From Nocardia fusca NBRC 14340 (lineage in GTDB: Bacteria; Actinomycetota; Actinomycetes; Mycobacteriales; Mycobacteriaceae), in contig NZ_BDCU01000008.1 of NCBI RefSeq assembly GCF_001618425.1, positions 186,001-250,000 of the forward strand: a stretch of 64,000 bases of DNA, in the 5' to 3' direction. Below, in pieces: positions 55,693 to 64,000 of the stretch (positions within the stretch are counted from its first letter, which is position 1; the number at the start of each line of letters is the position of its first letter). Made by a program: the position numbers and the translations under genes. The notes under the pieces are model-generated. The model was not told where the DNA came from and ran no database searches. It was given only the letters and a program-made list of their open reading frames with translations.

Positions 55693-57447
55693 TCAAGCCT
55701 GCGCGGAACTCGTCCACAGGTCGGGTGGTGTTCCGGGCGGCGCGGCGAAGTCGCTCAGCGCGGGGACCTCACGTTCGGCGCTGTGCTCCCGCGGTACCCG
55801 GGGGTTCATCCACTCGCGGAGGACCGCGGTGGCCCGGACATCGTCCTCGTTGTACTCCAGCAGCCGGGTGCGCTGGGTGAGGTCGGGCTCGGCGTCGTAA
55901 CCGACCGCACGCCGATACCAGCTCATCGACGCCTCCCCACCCGCCTCGGGATCGCGCCAGGCGAAACCGGCCACGGGTGCGATCTTCTTGAGCCCCTTAC
56001 CGCTCGGGCAGATGAACTGATCGGTGACCGCCTGGAACATATCGACCCATTGGATCGAATCGACGAACTCGGTGACCTGCGCTTCGGTCGGCACCCCGGG
56101 ACGCCCGGCGAACCGCCGCGCCGACTCGTAGAGCCATTTGTCCTCGGCGCTGCGCGAATAGCAGTAGGCGGCGAAGGTCTTCCCGGCGGTCAGGGCCTGC
56201 GCCCTGATCTCCATCAACCAGGTCCAGAACTCGCCGAAGGAGCGGCCCTCGTCCTCGGTGGGTAGCGGATCCCAGGTGACGAACGCCCGGTACCGCCCGT
56301 CGAGCAGGGTCCCCCACAGGTAGGCGCCCTCCTCCTGATAGCTCTCCAGATCGACATCCACCTCGACGTCGGCCCGGCGCACCCAGACCCGGTCGAACCG
56401 GCGCACCAGTGGGGCCTGCACCAGCCATGCCCGGGCGGTGACGACGGCCTCTTCGAACGGCCCGTGCTGCCAGTCCACGGGTTCGGGCCCGGACCAGGCG
56501 GCCAGTTCGTCGATGGTCCGCACGCCGTGCCCGCGCAGCACCTCCGCGCGCGAACCCGGCGCCACCACGCTCACATCACGATGCTCGTTCAACCAGGCCT
56601 GGCACCCGCCCTCGGTGCCCCGGCTCCACCAGATGCACTGGCGGCATTCGGGGACCTTCGAGGGCACGGTTTCCAGCTGCCCGCGCACCACCGCGATCCG
56701 ATCGGCGAAACGGCTGTCGTAGTCGGGGAGGACCGCGGTCAGATCGTGGACGAGGATCCGGTCGAAATGGAAGCCGATGACCCCGCCGACCCGGGCGGCC
56801 GGCGCCAGCCCGTGCCGCTCCAGCATCCGGTACACATGGGCCAGCCGCTGCTGGTCGCGGGGTTGCTGGCGGAGTTTGCGGGCGCGGTCGGGAACGGGGT
56901 TCCAGGAAAACAGATCCGAGGTCAGCGGGTGAAATTCGGCCGGATCCGGTCGGCGCGGGTCGGTCACCTTGTGATTGACCACGATGACCGGGATATAGCC
57001 GCCGCCCCGCTCGTCGCGCAGCAGGATCTCGGCGCCGCCGCGGCGCCCGGTATCGGGCTCCTGCGGCAGCAGCCCACCCCAGATCCGGGGTGCACCCGCC
57101 GCGCAGGCACGCAACGTGGCCGCGGCACGCGCGCTCGCCGGCAGCGCCGGGTCGATGATCACCCAGCCACCCGGGTCGGCCGCGACCAGAGTGTCACGGA
57201 CCCGTTCGCGATGTGCCTGCGCCGCCGCGCGCCGCTGCTGTACCCCCGTGTCCTCGCGCACCTCGGCGAGCAGTTCCGGGTGCGCGGCGTCCATCCCGAG
57301 CCGATGCCGGCAGCCGATCAGACCCCGGGCGTCGAGGAACGCGAGCCGGCCCGCACCGGCGGAAACCCGCCCGGCCGGCTCGGCGGACTCCCGCCGCTCG
57401 TGATCGGCGTGGGAGGGGTCTTCGCTGTCGATACTGCCCGGTTGCAC
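55693..57447 (-). CDS. TM0106-type RecB-like putative nuclease
   Basis: A 584-residue protein. The N-terminal part resembles RecB/Cas4-type nuclease proteins: LDARGLIGCRHRLGMD, VIIDPALPASARAAATLRA and a Cys cluster (PECRQCIWWSRGTEGGCQ) that could hold an iron-sulphur cluster. The C-terminal region is an RNase H-like/DEDD exonuclease: VDVDLESYQEEGAYLWGTLL with acidic residues and YNEDDVRATAVLREWM. A role in DNA repair or nucleic-acid processing is inferred from the family. GTG 57447 gives a conserved start; CATACT ends 7 nt upstream, suggesting a leaderless start. It ends 16 bp from the htpG start, on the same strand. Confidence 0.85.
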   Translation of the reverse strand: MQPGSIDSEDPSHADHERRESAEPAGRVSAGAGRLAFLDARGLIGCRHRLGMDAAHPELLAEVREDTGVQQRRAAAQAHRERVRDTLVAADPGGWVIIDPALPASARAAATLRACAAGAPRIWGGLLPQEPDTGRRGGAEILLRDERGGGYIPVIVVNHKVTDPRRPDPAEFHPLTSDLFSWNPVPDRARKLRQQPRDQQRLAHVYRMLERHGLAPAARVGGVIGFHFDRILVHDLTAVLPDYDSRFADRIAVVRGQLETVPSKVPECRQCIWWSRGTEGGCQAWLNEHRDVSVVAPGSRAEVLRGHGVRTIDELAAWSGPEPVDWQHGPFEEAVVTARAWLVQAPLVRRFDRVWVRRADVEVDVDLESYQEEGAYLWGTLLDGRYRAFVTWDPLPTEDEGRSFGEFWTWLMEIRAQALTAGKTFAAYCYSRSAEDKWLYESARRFAGRPGVPTEAQVTEFVDSIQWVDMFQAVTDQFICPSGKGLKKIAPVAGFAWRDPEAGGEASMSWYRRAVGYDAEPDLTQRTRLLEYNEDDVRATAVLREWMNPRVPREHSAEREVPALSDFAAPPGTPPDLWTSSAQA

Positions 57448-57646
57448 GCAAGCAGTATGGTCCCTGTCCCCGACAGACCACCCAATCGAGCACCCGGGAA
57501 CAGCGTCGCCGCACCGCCGCGGGCAGAGTCTCTCGCCGCCGCGGCCGGTAACCCGATAGGGTGTCCGCGAACCGTGTGACACGGGTGGACGGTGCGGTTT
57601 TCCGTGTCGTATCGCCGTAGCGAACCAGCATTACGGAGGGCCTTCG

Positions 57647-58291
57647 ATGGGGTTGTTCACCAAGCGCAAACGGCGGCCGAGTCGGCGGGCCGAGGCCAAG
57701 GCTCTCAAGCACAAGGCCGCCATGGAGGCCAAACTCGGCGCGAAGAACGATCGGAAACGCCGACGGGCGGAGGCCCGTTCCCAGCGCAAGGTCGCCAAGG
57801 CCCAGGTCGCCACGCTGCAGGCCGAGGAGAAGGCGGCCCTCAAGGCGGCCGCGCGGGCGGAACGTGATCCGTTCAGCCCCGCCCAGATCAGGAAGTACAT
57901 CGGGGTGGCACGGGTGCTGGTTCCGGTGCTCGCCCCGCTGGCCTACCGCGGCGCGACCTATCTGCGTGGACAGCTCGACGCCCGCCGCGCCCGGCAACTC
58001 GGCATCGGGGTGAGCCAGCTCGGCGACTACGCCGGGCACGGCGGCCGGTTGCAGGCCCGGATCGGCAGTACCGAGGCCGCACTGGACAAGATCGCGGACG
58101 GGCGATTCGGTAAGGAGAAGGACACCCAGCAGTTCGTCGCCGACGCCCGTAACCGGCTCGACGCACTCACCGCCGCCGTCCGCACCGCCGACCAGATGCC
58201 CGCCGGGCGGCGGCGGTCGGTGTACGCGTCCATCAGCACGGAGCTGTCCCGGATCGAGGCGGACGTCCTCGCTCGCCTCGGCGTCGCCTGA
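57647..58291 (+). CDS. DUF6474 family protein
   Basis: A 214-residue protein with a very basic, helical N-terminus (GLFTKRKRRPSRRAEAKAL, then KNDRKRRRAEARSQRKVAKA) likely to form a coiled coil to about residue 75. One hydrophobic segment follows (IGVARVLVPVLAPLAYRGATY), then a helical C-terminus (IADGRFGKEKDTQQFVADAR). It is found next to nuclease/htpG regions in related actinobacteria; function is unknown. GGAGGG precedes the ATG. The gene is divergent from the RecB-like gene; 199 bp separate them. Confidence 0.78.
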   Translation: MGLFTKRKRRPSRRAEAKALKHKAAMEAKLGAKNDRKRRRAEARSQRKVAKAQVATLQAEEKAALKAAARAERDPFSPAQIRKYIGVARVLVPVLAPLAYRGATYLRGQLDARRARQLGIGVSQLGDYAGHGGRLQARIGSTEAALDKIADGRFGKEKDTQQFVADARNRLDALTAAVRTADQMPAGRRRSVYASISTELSRIEADVLARLGVA

Positions 58292-58437
58292 CACCGGGCA
58301 GTCATCGAGTGGGCGTTCCCGGTCCGATTCCCGGGCCGGGTGCGCGGGCCCGGGGTCGGTCGGCGACCATGGACACTGCCCCGCCCACTCCCCGACCAGC
58401 CGGGCCCGGTCAGGTCGGCTGAATCCGAAAGTCCGCG

Positions 58438-59067
58438 ATGCCCAGCACGTACCCGTCTCCCGCGCCGCTGCGGGGTTGCGTGGTGGGCACGACCACCGGG
58501 ATCCTGGCCGTCGCCGCCCACGGCATCGCGGGTGGCGGATACCCGACGTCCGCCGGAGCGGCGTTACTCCTGCTGACGGCCCTGGTGACCGGGGCGGCCG
58601 CCGGTTCGGTCATCGGCGGATCGGGCCGGTTGCCGGCCGGGCCGGGCCGGGGCACCCTGATCGCTCTCGCGGCCGGGCAGTTCGCCGGGCACTGGGCGCT
58701 GACCGGCCTCACCGGCCATCACGGCACTCCCGCCGAGCCGGCCCCCGAGGCCCTGCCCGGGGCGGCGATGATCGCCTTCCACCTGCTCGCCGTCGTGGTC
58801 TGCGCGCTGGCGATCACCGCGGCCGAGCGGCTCTACCGTTGCGCGTCCTCGGTGCTGCGCGCGCTGCTCGAACCGCCACACCCCACCCCGGGCCCGCCCC
58901 GGGTCCGTATCGCCGCGACCACCTCGGTCACGGCCCATCGCTCTCCGAAGGGGACACCGGGTCCGCGCGCACCGCCCCCGCGCACCGCCCCCGCCATCCC
59001 TTCCCTCGGAGAGAAAGCTTCCACCACATGTCCCACGGGATCTCCCCCGTCCTGCGCCGTGGTCTGA
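58438..59067 (+). CDS. hydrophobic protein leading the copper operon, unknown function
   Basis: A 209-residue protein with four hydrophobic segments in the first 140 residues (CVVGTTTGILAVAAHGIAGG, AALLLLTALVTGAAAGSVIG, LIALAAGQFAGHWALTGLTG, MIAFHLLAVVVCALAITAAE), several His, and a Pro/Thr-rich C-terminus. I do not recognise the family. Its 3' end overlaps the ycnI-like gene by 40 bp, so it is likely part of the same transcript. The overlap and the low-complexity tail leave room for an earlier true stop by frameshift, but the frame is open throughout. Confidence 0.65.
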   Translation: MPSTYPSPAPLRGCVVGTTTGILAVAAHGIAGGGYPTSAGAALLLLTALVTGAAAGSVIGGSGRLPAGPGRGTLIALAAGQFAGHWALTGLTGHHGTPAEPAPEALPGAAMIAFHLLAVVVCALAITAAERLYRCASSVLRALLEPPHPTPGPPRVRIAATTSVTAHRSPKGTPGPRAPPPRTAPAIPSLGEKASTTCPTGSPPSCAVV

Positions 59068-59681
59068 CCGCGACCTTCGCCGCGGGTTTCGTACTGGCCG
59101 CGGCCGGTACCGCCGCCGCGCACGTGAGTGTTTCCGCACCGGACGCCACACCCGGCCACGGCGCGATCGCCACCTTCAGCGTCCCGACCGAATCGGATAC
59201 CGCCGCCACCACTTCGGTACGGATCACCGTGCCCGGTTTCTCCACCGCGCGCACCGAACCGGTGCCCGGCTGGACCGCGAAGATCGACCGTAATGACAAG
59301 GGCCAGGTCACCGCCGTCACCTGGACCTCGAACCCGGGATCCCCCGGTATCCGGCCGGGCGAATTCCAGCGTTTCGCGGTATCGCTCGGGCCGTTCCCGG
59401 AGTCGGAATCGGTCGCCTTCCCGGCGGAACAGACCTACAGCGACGGCACCGTCGTGCGCTGGAACGAGACCGGCGACCACGATTCGGTCGAACACCCCTC
59501 CCCCGTCCTCGCACTGACCGGCGCCGAAGCCGAGCACGGCGGTCACGGTGACGAGGCGGCCGCCGCGCCCGCCGACGACAGTGGCGACAGCACCGCCCGC
59601 TGGCTGGGCGGTCTGGGGCTGGTGCTGGGCGCACTGGCGCTGGGCGCCGGTGTCGGCGCGGTGCTCCGGAGCCGGCGATGA
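59028..59681 (+). CDS. YcnI-family copper-binding protein (DUF1775)
   Basis: A 217-residue exported protein. The signal peptide ends AAGTAAAHVSVSAPDA, so the mature protein starts with the His that forms the YcnI copper brace. The DUF1775 core contains ITVPGFSTARTEPVPGWTAK and VTWTSNPGSPGIRPGEFQRF. A C-terminal helix (GGLGLVLGALALGAGVGAV) anchors it to the membrane. The short His stretch GAEAEHGGHGDE may also bind metal. ATG 59028; its stop overlaps the copC ATG. Role: extracytoplasmic copper capture for the CopC/CopD pathway. Confidence 0.9.
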   Translation: MSHGISPVLRRGLTATFAAGFVLAAAGTAAAHVSVSAPDATPGHGAIATFSVPTESDTAATTSVRITVPGFSTARTEPVPGWTAKIDRNDKGQVTAVTWTSNPGSPGIRPGEFQRFAVSLGPFPESESVAFPAEQTYSDGTVVRWNETGDHDSVEHPSPVLALTGAEAEHGGHGDEAAAAPADDSGDSTARWLGGLGLVLGALALGAGVGAVLRSRR

Positions 59682-60232
59682 ACCACCGTACGACCCGGTG
59701 GGGCCGGCGCTTCGCGCTGGTCGCCACCCTGCTCATGGTGACCCTAGGCGCGCTGGCCGGCCCGGCCGCCGCCCATTCCGCGGTGGTGGGCAGCGACCCC
59801 GCGGACGGCGCGACCGTCGAGGTGGGGCCGCAGCGCGCCACCATCACCTTCAACGAACCCCTGCAGCCCGACTTCCCCGCCATGACGGTGGTGGGTCCGG
59901 ACGGCAATCTGTGGTCCAAGGGCGAGCCGGTGGTCGACGGCAGGAATCTCAGCGTCGAGGTCGGTGAACTCGGCCCGGCCGGCGAATACCGGATGGCCTT
60001 CCGGGTCACCTCGGCCGACGGTCACGTGGTCAACGGTGAGCGCGCTTTCACGCTGAGCAAGCCGGGTAACGGCACCCCGGGCCCGGCCGCGAACGCCCGC
60101 GGTGAGAGCGGCGGCTCGGGCGGCGGTATCCCGGTCTGGGTGTACATCGTGGGTGCGGTCGTCCTGTTCGGCGGCGGTCTCGGGTTCGCGCTGTTCGGCT
60201 CGAACCTGGGCAAGGGCAAGAACCAGCGGTGA
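59678..60232 (+). CDS. copC: CopC-domain copper-binding protein, membrane-anchored
   Basis: A 184-residue protein. A signal peptide ends GPAAAHSAVVGSDPADGATV, giving the N-terminal His copper ligand after cleavage, and TSADGHVVNGERAFTL supplies the second conserved His. The CopC fold (about 95 residues) is followed by a Gly/Ser linker and a C-terminal helix (VWVYIVGAVVLFGGGLGFAL). It overlaps ycnI by 4 nt upstream and copD by 4 nt downstream, a tightly coupled operon. It probably hands copper to CopD. Confidence 0.92.
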   Translation: MNHRTTRWGRRFALVATLLMVTLGALAGPAAAHSAVVGSDPADGATVEVGPQRATITFNEPLQPDFPAMTVVGPDGNLWSKGEPVVDGRNLSVEVGELGPAGEYRMAFRVTSADGHVVNGERAFTLSKPGNGTPGPAANARGESGGSGGGIPVWVYIVGAVVLFGGGLGFALFGSNLGKGKNQR

Positions 60233-61155
60233 GAAAAGGTGTCCCGAGCGGAACCGACGACCGGTTCGCGCTCGGACTCGTGATACCGGCGGGCCTGCTC
60301 GGGGTGCTGCTGGCCTGGGCGCTCGGCGGGGTTCCGGCGGCATCGGCCGTGCGCTTCTGCGCCGATATCGCGGGCGCGACGGTGCTCGGCCTGGCCGTGC
60401 TGCCCCGGCTGGCGGACCGGATCGAGCTGCCCTGGCGGATGATGGCGGTCCTGGCCGGACTGTGGTGCTGCCTGGAATTCGCCACTCTGGTCTTCGCCGC
60501 GGGCGAGGTGGTCGGTTCGGGGGCTACCGCGCTGAGCCCGGCCGATTTCGGCATCTACCTGGCGCGGATCAGCGCGGGCCAGATCGGCGTGGCCCTCCTG
60601 CTTGCCACCGCGGCGATCGCGGGGTACGCCGCGATTGCCTTCCGGCGGCCCGGGCAGCGCTCACCGGACCTGGTGCTGGTGTTCGCCGCCGTCAGCGTGA
60701 CCCTGCGGCCGATCACGGGGCATATGTCGCAGCAACCGGCCGGGTCGGTATTGGCCGGGGTCCACGCGCTGGCGGCGTCGACCTGGCTCGGCCTGCTGCT
60801 GGCGCTGGCCCTGGTGGTGCGTGGCCGCCGCGGCTGGGCCGAGACACTGCCCAGATACTCGGCGGTCGCGCTGCCCATGATCGCCGCGGTGGCGCTGACC
60901 GGCGTGATCAACGGTCTGGTGCGCCTCGGCGGTATCGCACCGTTCGTCACCACCGGCTACGGGCGCATCATGCTCGCCAAGACAGTGCTGCTGGCGGTCC
61001 TGCTGGCGCTGGGCTGGTGGTGGCGGCGGAGCTGGGTGGTGGCGGCGGCCCGGCACCAGATGCGGGCCGAGGGCTCACTGCGGCGCGCGGTGGTGGAGGT
61101 TTCGGTGATGGCGGTGGTGTTCGGGCTGGCGTCGTCCCTGGCCGTCACGGGATAG
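60229..61155 (+). CDS. copD: CopD-family copper importer
   Basis: A 308-residue polytopic membrane protein with eight or nine helices. CopD features include an N-terminal block with RFCADIAGATVLGLAVLPRL, the conserved middle motif VTLRPITGHMSQQP and HALAASTWLGLLLALALV, and a C-terminal GYGRIMLAKTVLLAVLLALG. The His residues in TGHM and VHAL are probable copper ligands. GTG 60229 overlaps the copC stop. With YcnI and CopC it forms a likely copper-acquisition system, opposite in direction to CopA export at 23-25 kb. Confidence 0.9.
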   Translation: MRKGVPSGTDDRFALGLVIPAGLLGVLLAWALGGVPAASAVRFCADIAGATVLGLAVLPRLADRIELPWRMMAVLAGLWCCLEFATLVFAAGEVVGSGATALSPADFGIYLARISAGQIGVALLLATAAIAGYAAIAFRRPGQRSPDLVLVFAAVSVTLRPITGHMSQQPAGSVLAGVHALAASTWLGLLLALALVVRGRRGWAETLPRYSAVALPMIAAVALTGVINGLVRLGGIAPFVTTGYGRIMLAKTVLLAVLLALGWWWRRSWVVAAARHQMRAEGSLRRAVVEVSVMAVVFGLASSLAVTG

Positions 61156-61164
61156 CCTGGGTTC

Positions 61165-61548
61165 ATGGCTGCCGGTGCCCCGACTCCGAATCTCTATCAG
61201 CGGATCGGGTACATCTGTGGCCGCCCCCTGCCCGCCGAATACTCCGACTGGGTGCTGAACGATCTCACCGGGCCGGGTGCGACCCGCCGCTACCTGGTGC
61301 GGATGCTGGTGCCGCTTGTCCTGGTGCTGTTGTTGTTCCTGCTGGTCCCCGGCCCGCTGTGGATAGGGGCGTCGATGATGGCGCTGCTCCTGCTGCCGCT
61401 GATCTACTTCACCGTGGCGCTGACCTACGTCTTCCGGCGCAACCGGCTGGTCAAGCACGGCCTGGATCCCGCACTGGCCGACGCCGATGTCCGCCGCCGG
61501 GCGGAGATCGAGCGCGCCGCCTACGAACGACGGCACGGCCGGGGTTAG
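61165..61548 (+). CDS. DUF5313 protein, paralogue 1
   Basis: A 127-residue protein with two central helices (about 47-67 and 70-92). Conserved blocks are NLYQRIGYICGRPLPAEYSD, WVLNDLTGPGATRRYLVR, and after the helices TYVFRRNRLVKHGLDPALAD. Recognised as DUF5313, an actinobacterial family without known function. The -10 TAGCCT (61153-61158) ends 7 nt before the ATG, so it is likely leaderless and has its own promoter despite being 9 bp from copD. A close paralogue follows. Confidence 0.82.
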   Translation: MAAGAPTPNLYQRIGYICGRPLPAEYSDWVLNDLTGPGATRRYLVRMLVPLVLVLLLFLLVPGPLWIGASMMALLLLPLIYFTVALTYVFRRNRLVKHGLDPALADADVRRRAEIERAAYERRHGRG

Positions 61549-61600
61549 CAGACCCGAATTACCCCTGGTGAGCGATATCACACAGGCATAGCCTGGAGCT

Positions 61601-61987
61601 ATGGACAAGCCGACCTTCAAGCAACGGATTGCCTACGATCTGGGCGGCGAACTGCCCGCGGAGTTCCACGCGTGGGTGGTCCAAGACGTCGTCGGCCGCG
61701 GGGCGATGGAGCGCTACCTGATCCGGTTCGTCGGTCCGATCATCCCCTTCTTCGTGCTGATCCTGCTGTTCCCGGGCCCCATGACCCTCAAGCTGGGCCT
61801 GATCGTCATGATGATCGTTCCGCTGATCATCTTCACGATCGCACTGACCTATGTGTGGCGGCGGTACCGGTTGGTCCAGCACGGGTTGGATCCGGATCTG
61901 GTCGACCACGAAAAATGCAAGGACTGCGATCGTGAGGTGTACAACCTGCGCTATCGCCCGCAGCACCGCGACGCGCGGATGACGTAG
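61601..61987 (+). CDS. DUF5313 protein, paralogue 2
   Basis: A 128-residue tandem paralogue: [40 protein letters not shown], two helices, and [20 protein letters not shown]. Its tail adds a Cys pair ([11 protein letters not shown]) not found in the first copy, which could bind metal. The promoter context is a duplicate of the first: TAGCCT (61589-61594) ends 7 nt before ATG 61601. This shows that the promoter was duplicated with the gene. Confidence 0.82.
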   Translation: MDKPTFKQRIAYDLGGELPAEFHAWVVQDVVGRGAMERYLIRFVGPIIPFFVLILLFPGPMTLKLGLIVMMIVPLIIFTIALTYVWRRYRLVQHGLDPDLVDHEKCKDCDREVYNLRYRPQHRDARMT

Positions 61988-62042
61988 CCCGGGCACGGGG
62001 GTTGATGGTCGCTGCCGGAACGCACCCGGCACAATCGGGACC

Positions 62043-62525
62043 GTGACCGAATCAGAGCAGCAGCTGGCCACCGCGGATCTCGCCGACGAGATCGGGCCCG
62101 ATATCCGCAGTTGTGACACCCAGTTCATCCAGTTCGGCGGCCATGAGGTGTTCTCCGGCCGGATCACCACGATCCGCTGCTTCCAGGACAATCTGCTGGT
62201 CAAACAGACGCTCGGGGAGCCAGGCGCCGGGCAGGTCCTGGTCGTGGACGGCGGCGCGAGCATCCACACCGCCCTTGTCGGCGATATCATCGCCGGCCGC
62301 GGGGTCGACAACGGCTGGGCCGGCGTCGTGGTGAACGGCGCGGTCCGCGACTCCGCGATACTGCGAACACTCGGTATCGGCGTGAAGGCCCTGGGCACGA
62401 ACCCGCGCAAGAGCACCCAGACCGGTAGCGGCGAGAAGAACGTCCCGGTGGAGTTCGGGGGCGTCACCTTCAATCCCGGCGAGATGCTCTACAGCGACCA
62501 CGACGGCATCGTGGTCCGCGCCTAG
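62043..62525 (+). CDS. rraA: RraA-family protein
   Basis: A 160-residue protein, counterpart of Rv3853. Typical features are [19 protein letters not shown], the glycine-rich [36 protein letters not shown] and [18 protein letters not shown]. In E. coli RraA binds RNase E and inhibits RNA decay; many homologues have aldolase or decarboxylase activity instead, and older annotations call it MenG. Starts at GTG 62043. It is convergent with the small S4 gene. Confidence 0.92.
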   Translation: MTESEQQLATADLADEIGPDIRSCDTQFIQFGGHEVFSGRITTIRCFQDNLLVKQTLGEPGAGQVLVVDGGASIHTALVGDIIAGRGVDNGWAGVVVNGAVRDSAILRTLGIGVKALGTNPRKSTQTGSGEKNVPVEFGGVTFNPGEMLYSDHDGIVVRA

Positions 62526-62572
62526 TCCTGATCGCCGCGGTCCGATCCCGGCAACGGCCGGGCGGGTGCTGT

Positions 62573-62794
62573 TTATCCGCCGCTCACCCTGGCGGAGTGG
62601 CCGGCGATGGCGACCACGTCACCGACCTGCAACTGCCGGCCGCGGCGCAATTCGACCTCGTCGTTCACGCGCACCAGACCGGCCGCGATAACGGTTTTGG
62701 CCTCCGACCCGGATTCGATCAGATTGGCCAGCTTCAGGAACTGCCCGAGCCGTATGGCGCCGTCGTCGATCGGCACATCGATGGGATCCGACAT
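62573..62794 (-). CDS. small S4-domain RNA-binding protein
   Basis: A 73-residue protein that is essentially one S4 domain: RLGQFLKLANLIESGSEAKT, VIAAGLVRVNDEVELRRGRQ and QVGDVVAI. Free-standing S4 proteins of this type (RlbA/YaaA-like) bind structured RNA, often ribosomal. ATG 62794 is preferred since the sequence before it is not S4-like; GGGGGAG lies 13 nt upstream, which is long. The 257-bp gap to the next gene shows no further feature. Confidence 0.85.
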   Translation of the reverse strand: MSDPIDVPIDDGAIRLGQFLKLANLIESGSEAKTVIAAGLVRVNDEVELRRGRQLQVGDVVAIAGHSARVSGG

Positions 62795-63051
62795 AGGGTC
62801 ATGCTTACTCCCCCGGTCACGGCGCTTTCCGACCGGCCCCGGGCACCCGGCGCGCGAACAGCCCCGGACGCGTAACAACAAGACATTTCCGGCATTTCAC
62901 GGCAACTTCGCACGCCACGCCCGGGACCCGGTTTCCCATATCGGCCAACCGTGCCCGCGCACAGGGAAATACATGCGGTTCCGGCCCGATATACCACTAA
63001 CACGCCGGGCCACAGCCATGATTCGGTGATTCCTGGCGGCAGACTGGAGCC

Positions 63052-64000
63052 GTGATATCCACGCAGGAACCGCGCCACCCCGCACCACCCGGCCCATCCG
63101 GCACGCCCGGGCGGTTCGCGACGATACCGCGTGTCGCCACGCTGGTGTCGGGTGTTCTCACGGCCGCCTGCCTGCTGTGGAGTCTTTCCCCGGCACTGTC
63201 GGCGGCGCTCGGCGGCGCCCGCCACTACCTGGACCGCTATTACCTGTACGCACCCGATACGAACCTGCTGTGGGCCGGACTGCTCGGATTGCTGACGCTC
63301 GGACTGGCCGAGCGCAAGCGGGTCGCCTGGTGGGCGCTGGTGCTCTACACGACGAGCTGGGTCCCGGCGAATCTGGCCGAGATCGTGCGCGCACACGACC
63401 GGCATGCCGCGGTGGCCCTGCTCATCCATCTGGCCGCGCTGACCGTACTGGTTCTGAGCCGCGCGGAGTTCGGCGCCCGGATGCGCCGCTGCGCGCTGCG
63501 CCCGGCCGCGCTGACCCTGGCCGCCGGCCTGCCGATGGCGGCCGTCACCGGTTGGGGTGTCGTCCAGATCTTTCCCGGATCGCTGTCGTCCGTGGCGCAG
63601 CGTGCGCTGTGGGTGATCACCGAACTCACCGTGCACCTGGTGCCCGGCGCACCGGACACCTCCGGCGTACCGCCTTTCCCGGCCCAGTTCCTGGTCGGAC
63701 TGTTCGGCGCCCTGGCGGTCGCGGCGAGCGCCCTGGTCCTGCACCGCACCCAGCGCACGGAGTACGCGCTGACCGCCGCCGACGAATCGGCGCTGCGCGA
63801 CCTGCTGGCGGGCGCGGACCCCTCCGGTTCCATCGACTACTTCGCGACCCGGCGGGACCGGGCCCTGATCTTCACGCCGAACGGCAGGGCGGCCATCGGC
63901 TATCGCGTGGAGTACGGGGTCTGCCTGGCCCTCGGCGATCCGATCGGCGCGCGTGACTGCTGGCCACAGGCGATCGAGACCTGGCGACGCCACGCCCGTG
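63052..64000 (+). CDS. DUF2156 lysylphosphatidylglycerol synthase-like protein, N-terminal part
   Basis: 316 codons are visible before the window ends. The frame from GTG 63052 is open throughout. A basic Pro-rich start is followed by six hydrophobic segments (VATLVSGVLTAACLLWSL, NLLWAGLLGLLTLGLAE, VAWWALVLYTTSWVPANLAE, AAVALLIHLAALTVLVL, AALTLAAGLPMAAVTGW, AQFLVGLFGALAVAASALVL). The soluble domain begins DESALRDLLAGADPSGSIDYF and YRVEYGVCLALGDPIGARD, matching DUF2156 of MprF/LysX enzymes that transfer lysine (or alanine) to phosphatidylglycerol. A lysyl-tRNA synthetase domain, as in LysX, might follow outside the window. Confidence 0.82.
   Translation, partial: MISTQEPRHPAPPGPSGTPGRFATIPRVATLVSGVLTAACLLWSLSPALSAALGGARHYLDRYYLYAPDTNLLWAGLLGLLTLGLAERKRVAWWALVLYTTSWVPANLAEIVRAHDRHAAVALLIHLAALTVLVLSRAEFGARMRRCALRPAALTLAAGLPMAAVTGWGVVQIFPGSLSSVAQRALWVITELTVHLVPGAPDTSGVPPFPAQFLVGLFGALAVAASALVLHRTQRTEYALTAADESALRDLLAGADPSGSIDYFATRRDRALIFTPNGRAAIGYRVEYGVCLALGDPIGARDCWPQAIETWRRHAR

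Overview
The window is high-GC actinobacterial DNA from a mycolate-type organism, most likely Nocardia or a close relative. Evidence: the galactan genes glfT2 and glf, a PPE/EspG pair, an LGFP-repeat cell-wall hydrolase, an IdeR iron box, DUF5926/DUF5313 genes, and a gene order that parallels the M. tuberculosis segment from about Rv3807c to Rv3853 (compared from memory) with blocks inserted. No rRNA, tRNA, insertion sequence, prophage or CRISPR array was recognised.

Layout. 1-3.4 kb: minus-strand arabinogalactan operon (glf, glfT2, PAP2 phosphatase). 3.5-5.2 kb: Pro-rich membrane protein and a TipA-like MerR regulator with its operator. 5.2-9.2 kb: divergent cell-wall proteins, SpoIID-LGFP and PGRP amidase-LGFP. 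9.3-16.6 kb: a HAD phosphatase, then a complete dipeptide/oligopeptide ABC importer and a small membrane protein. 16.7-21.9 kb: a hemC paralogue behind a Rieske/metallo-beta-lactamase protein, a lipoprotein and two PlsC-type acyltransferases. 22.0-25.6 kb: copper locus with a CsoR-type operator, His-rich exported protein and CopA. 25.6-31.4 kb: YdcZ-type transporter, MFS protein with an unclear start, GGDEF/EAL protein, serS. 31.5-35.8 kb: septum-formation-domain protein, small metallopeptidase, then a PE-like/PPE/EspG trio. 35.8-41.4 kb: phosphoglycerate-mutase-like protein, pheA, iron-regulated DUF2470 protein, CPBP protease, LCP protein. 41.5-43.1 kb: a long palindrome, two ferritins with tandem iron-box-like repeats between them, then a run of hairpins. 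43.1-49.7 kb: DUF5926, glpQ1, DUF4328 protein, rhodanese, two unknown genes, sodA and a coiled-coil protein. 49.9-50.9 kb: manganese riboswitch and GDT1-family exporter. 51-57.5 kb: SDR, a secreted pentapeptide-repeat protein, methyltransferase, htpG, RecB-like nuclease. 57.6-64 kb: DUF6474, a YcnI-CopC-CopD copper-acquisition operon, paired DUF5313 proteins, rraA, S4 protein and a truncated lysyl-PG synthase-like gene.

Themes: cell envelope construction; metal homeostasis (two copper loci, iron-regulated storage, manganese riboswitch plus a probable Mn-SOD); and a putative orphan type VII substrate pair with its chaperone. At least seven genes appear to be leaderless. The least explained items are the PE/PPE/EspG island, the degenerate ferritin beside bfrB, the two related palindromes, and the array of hairpins after bfrB.
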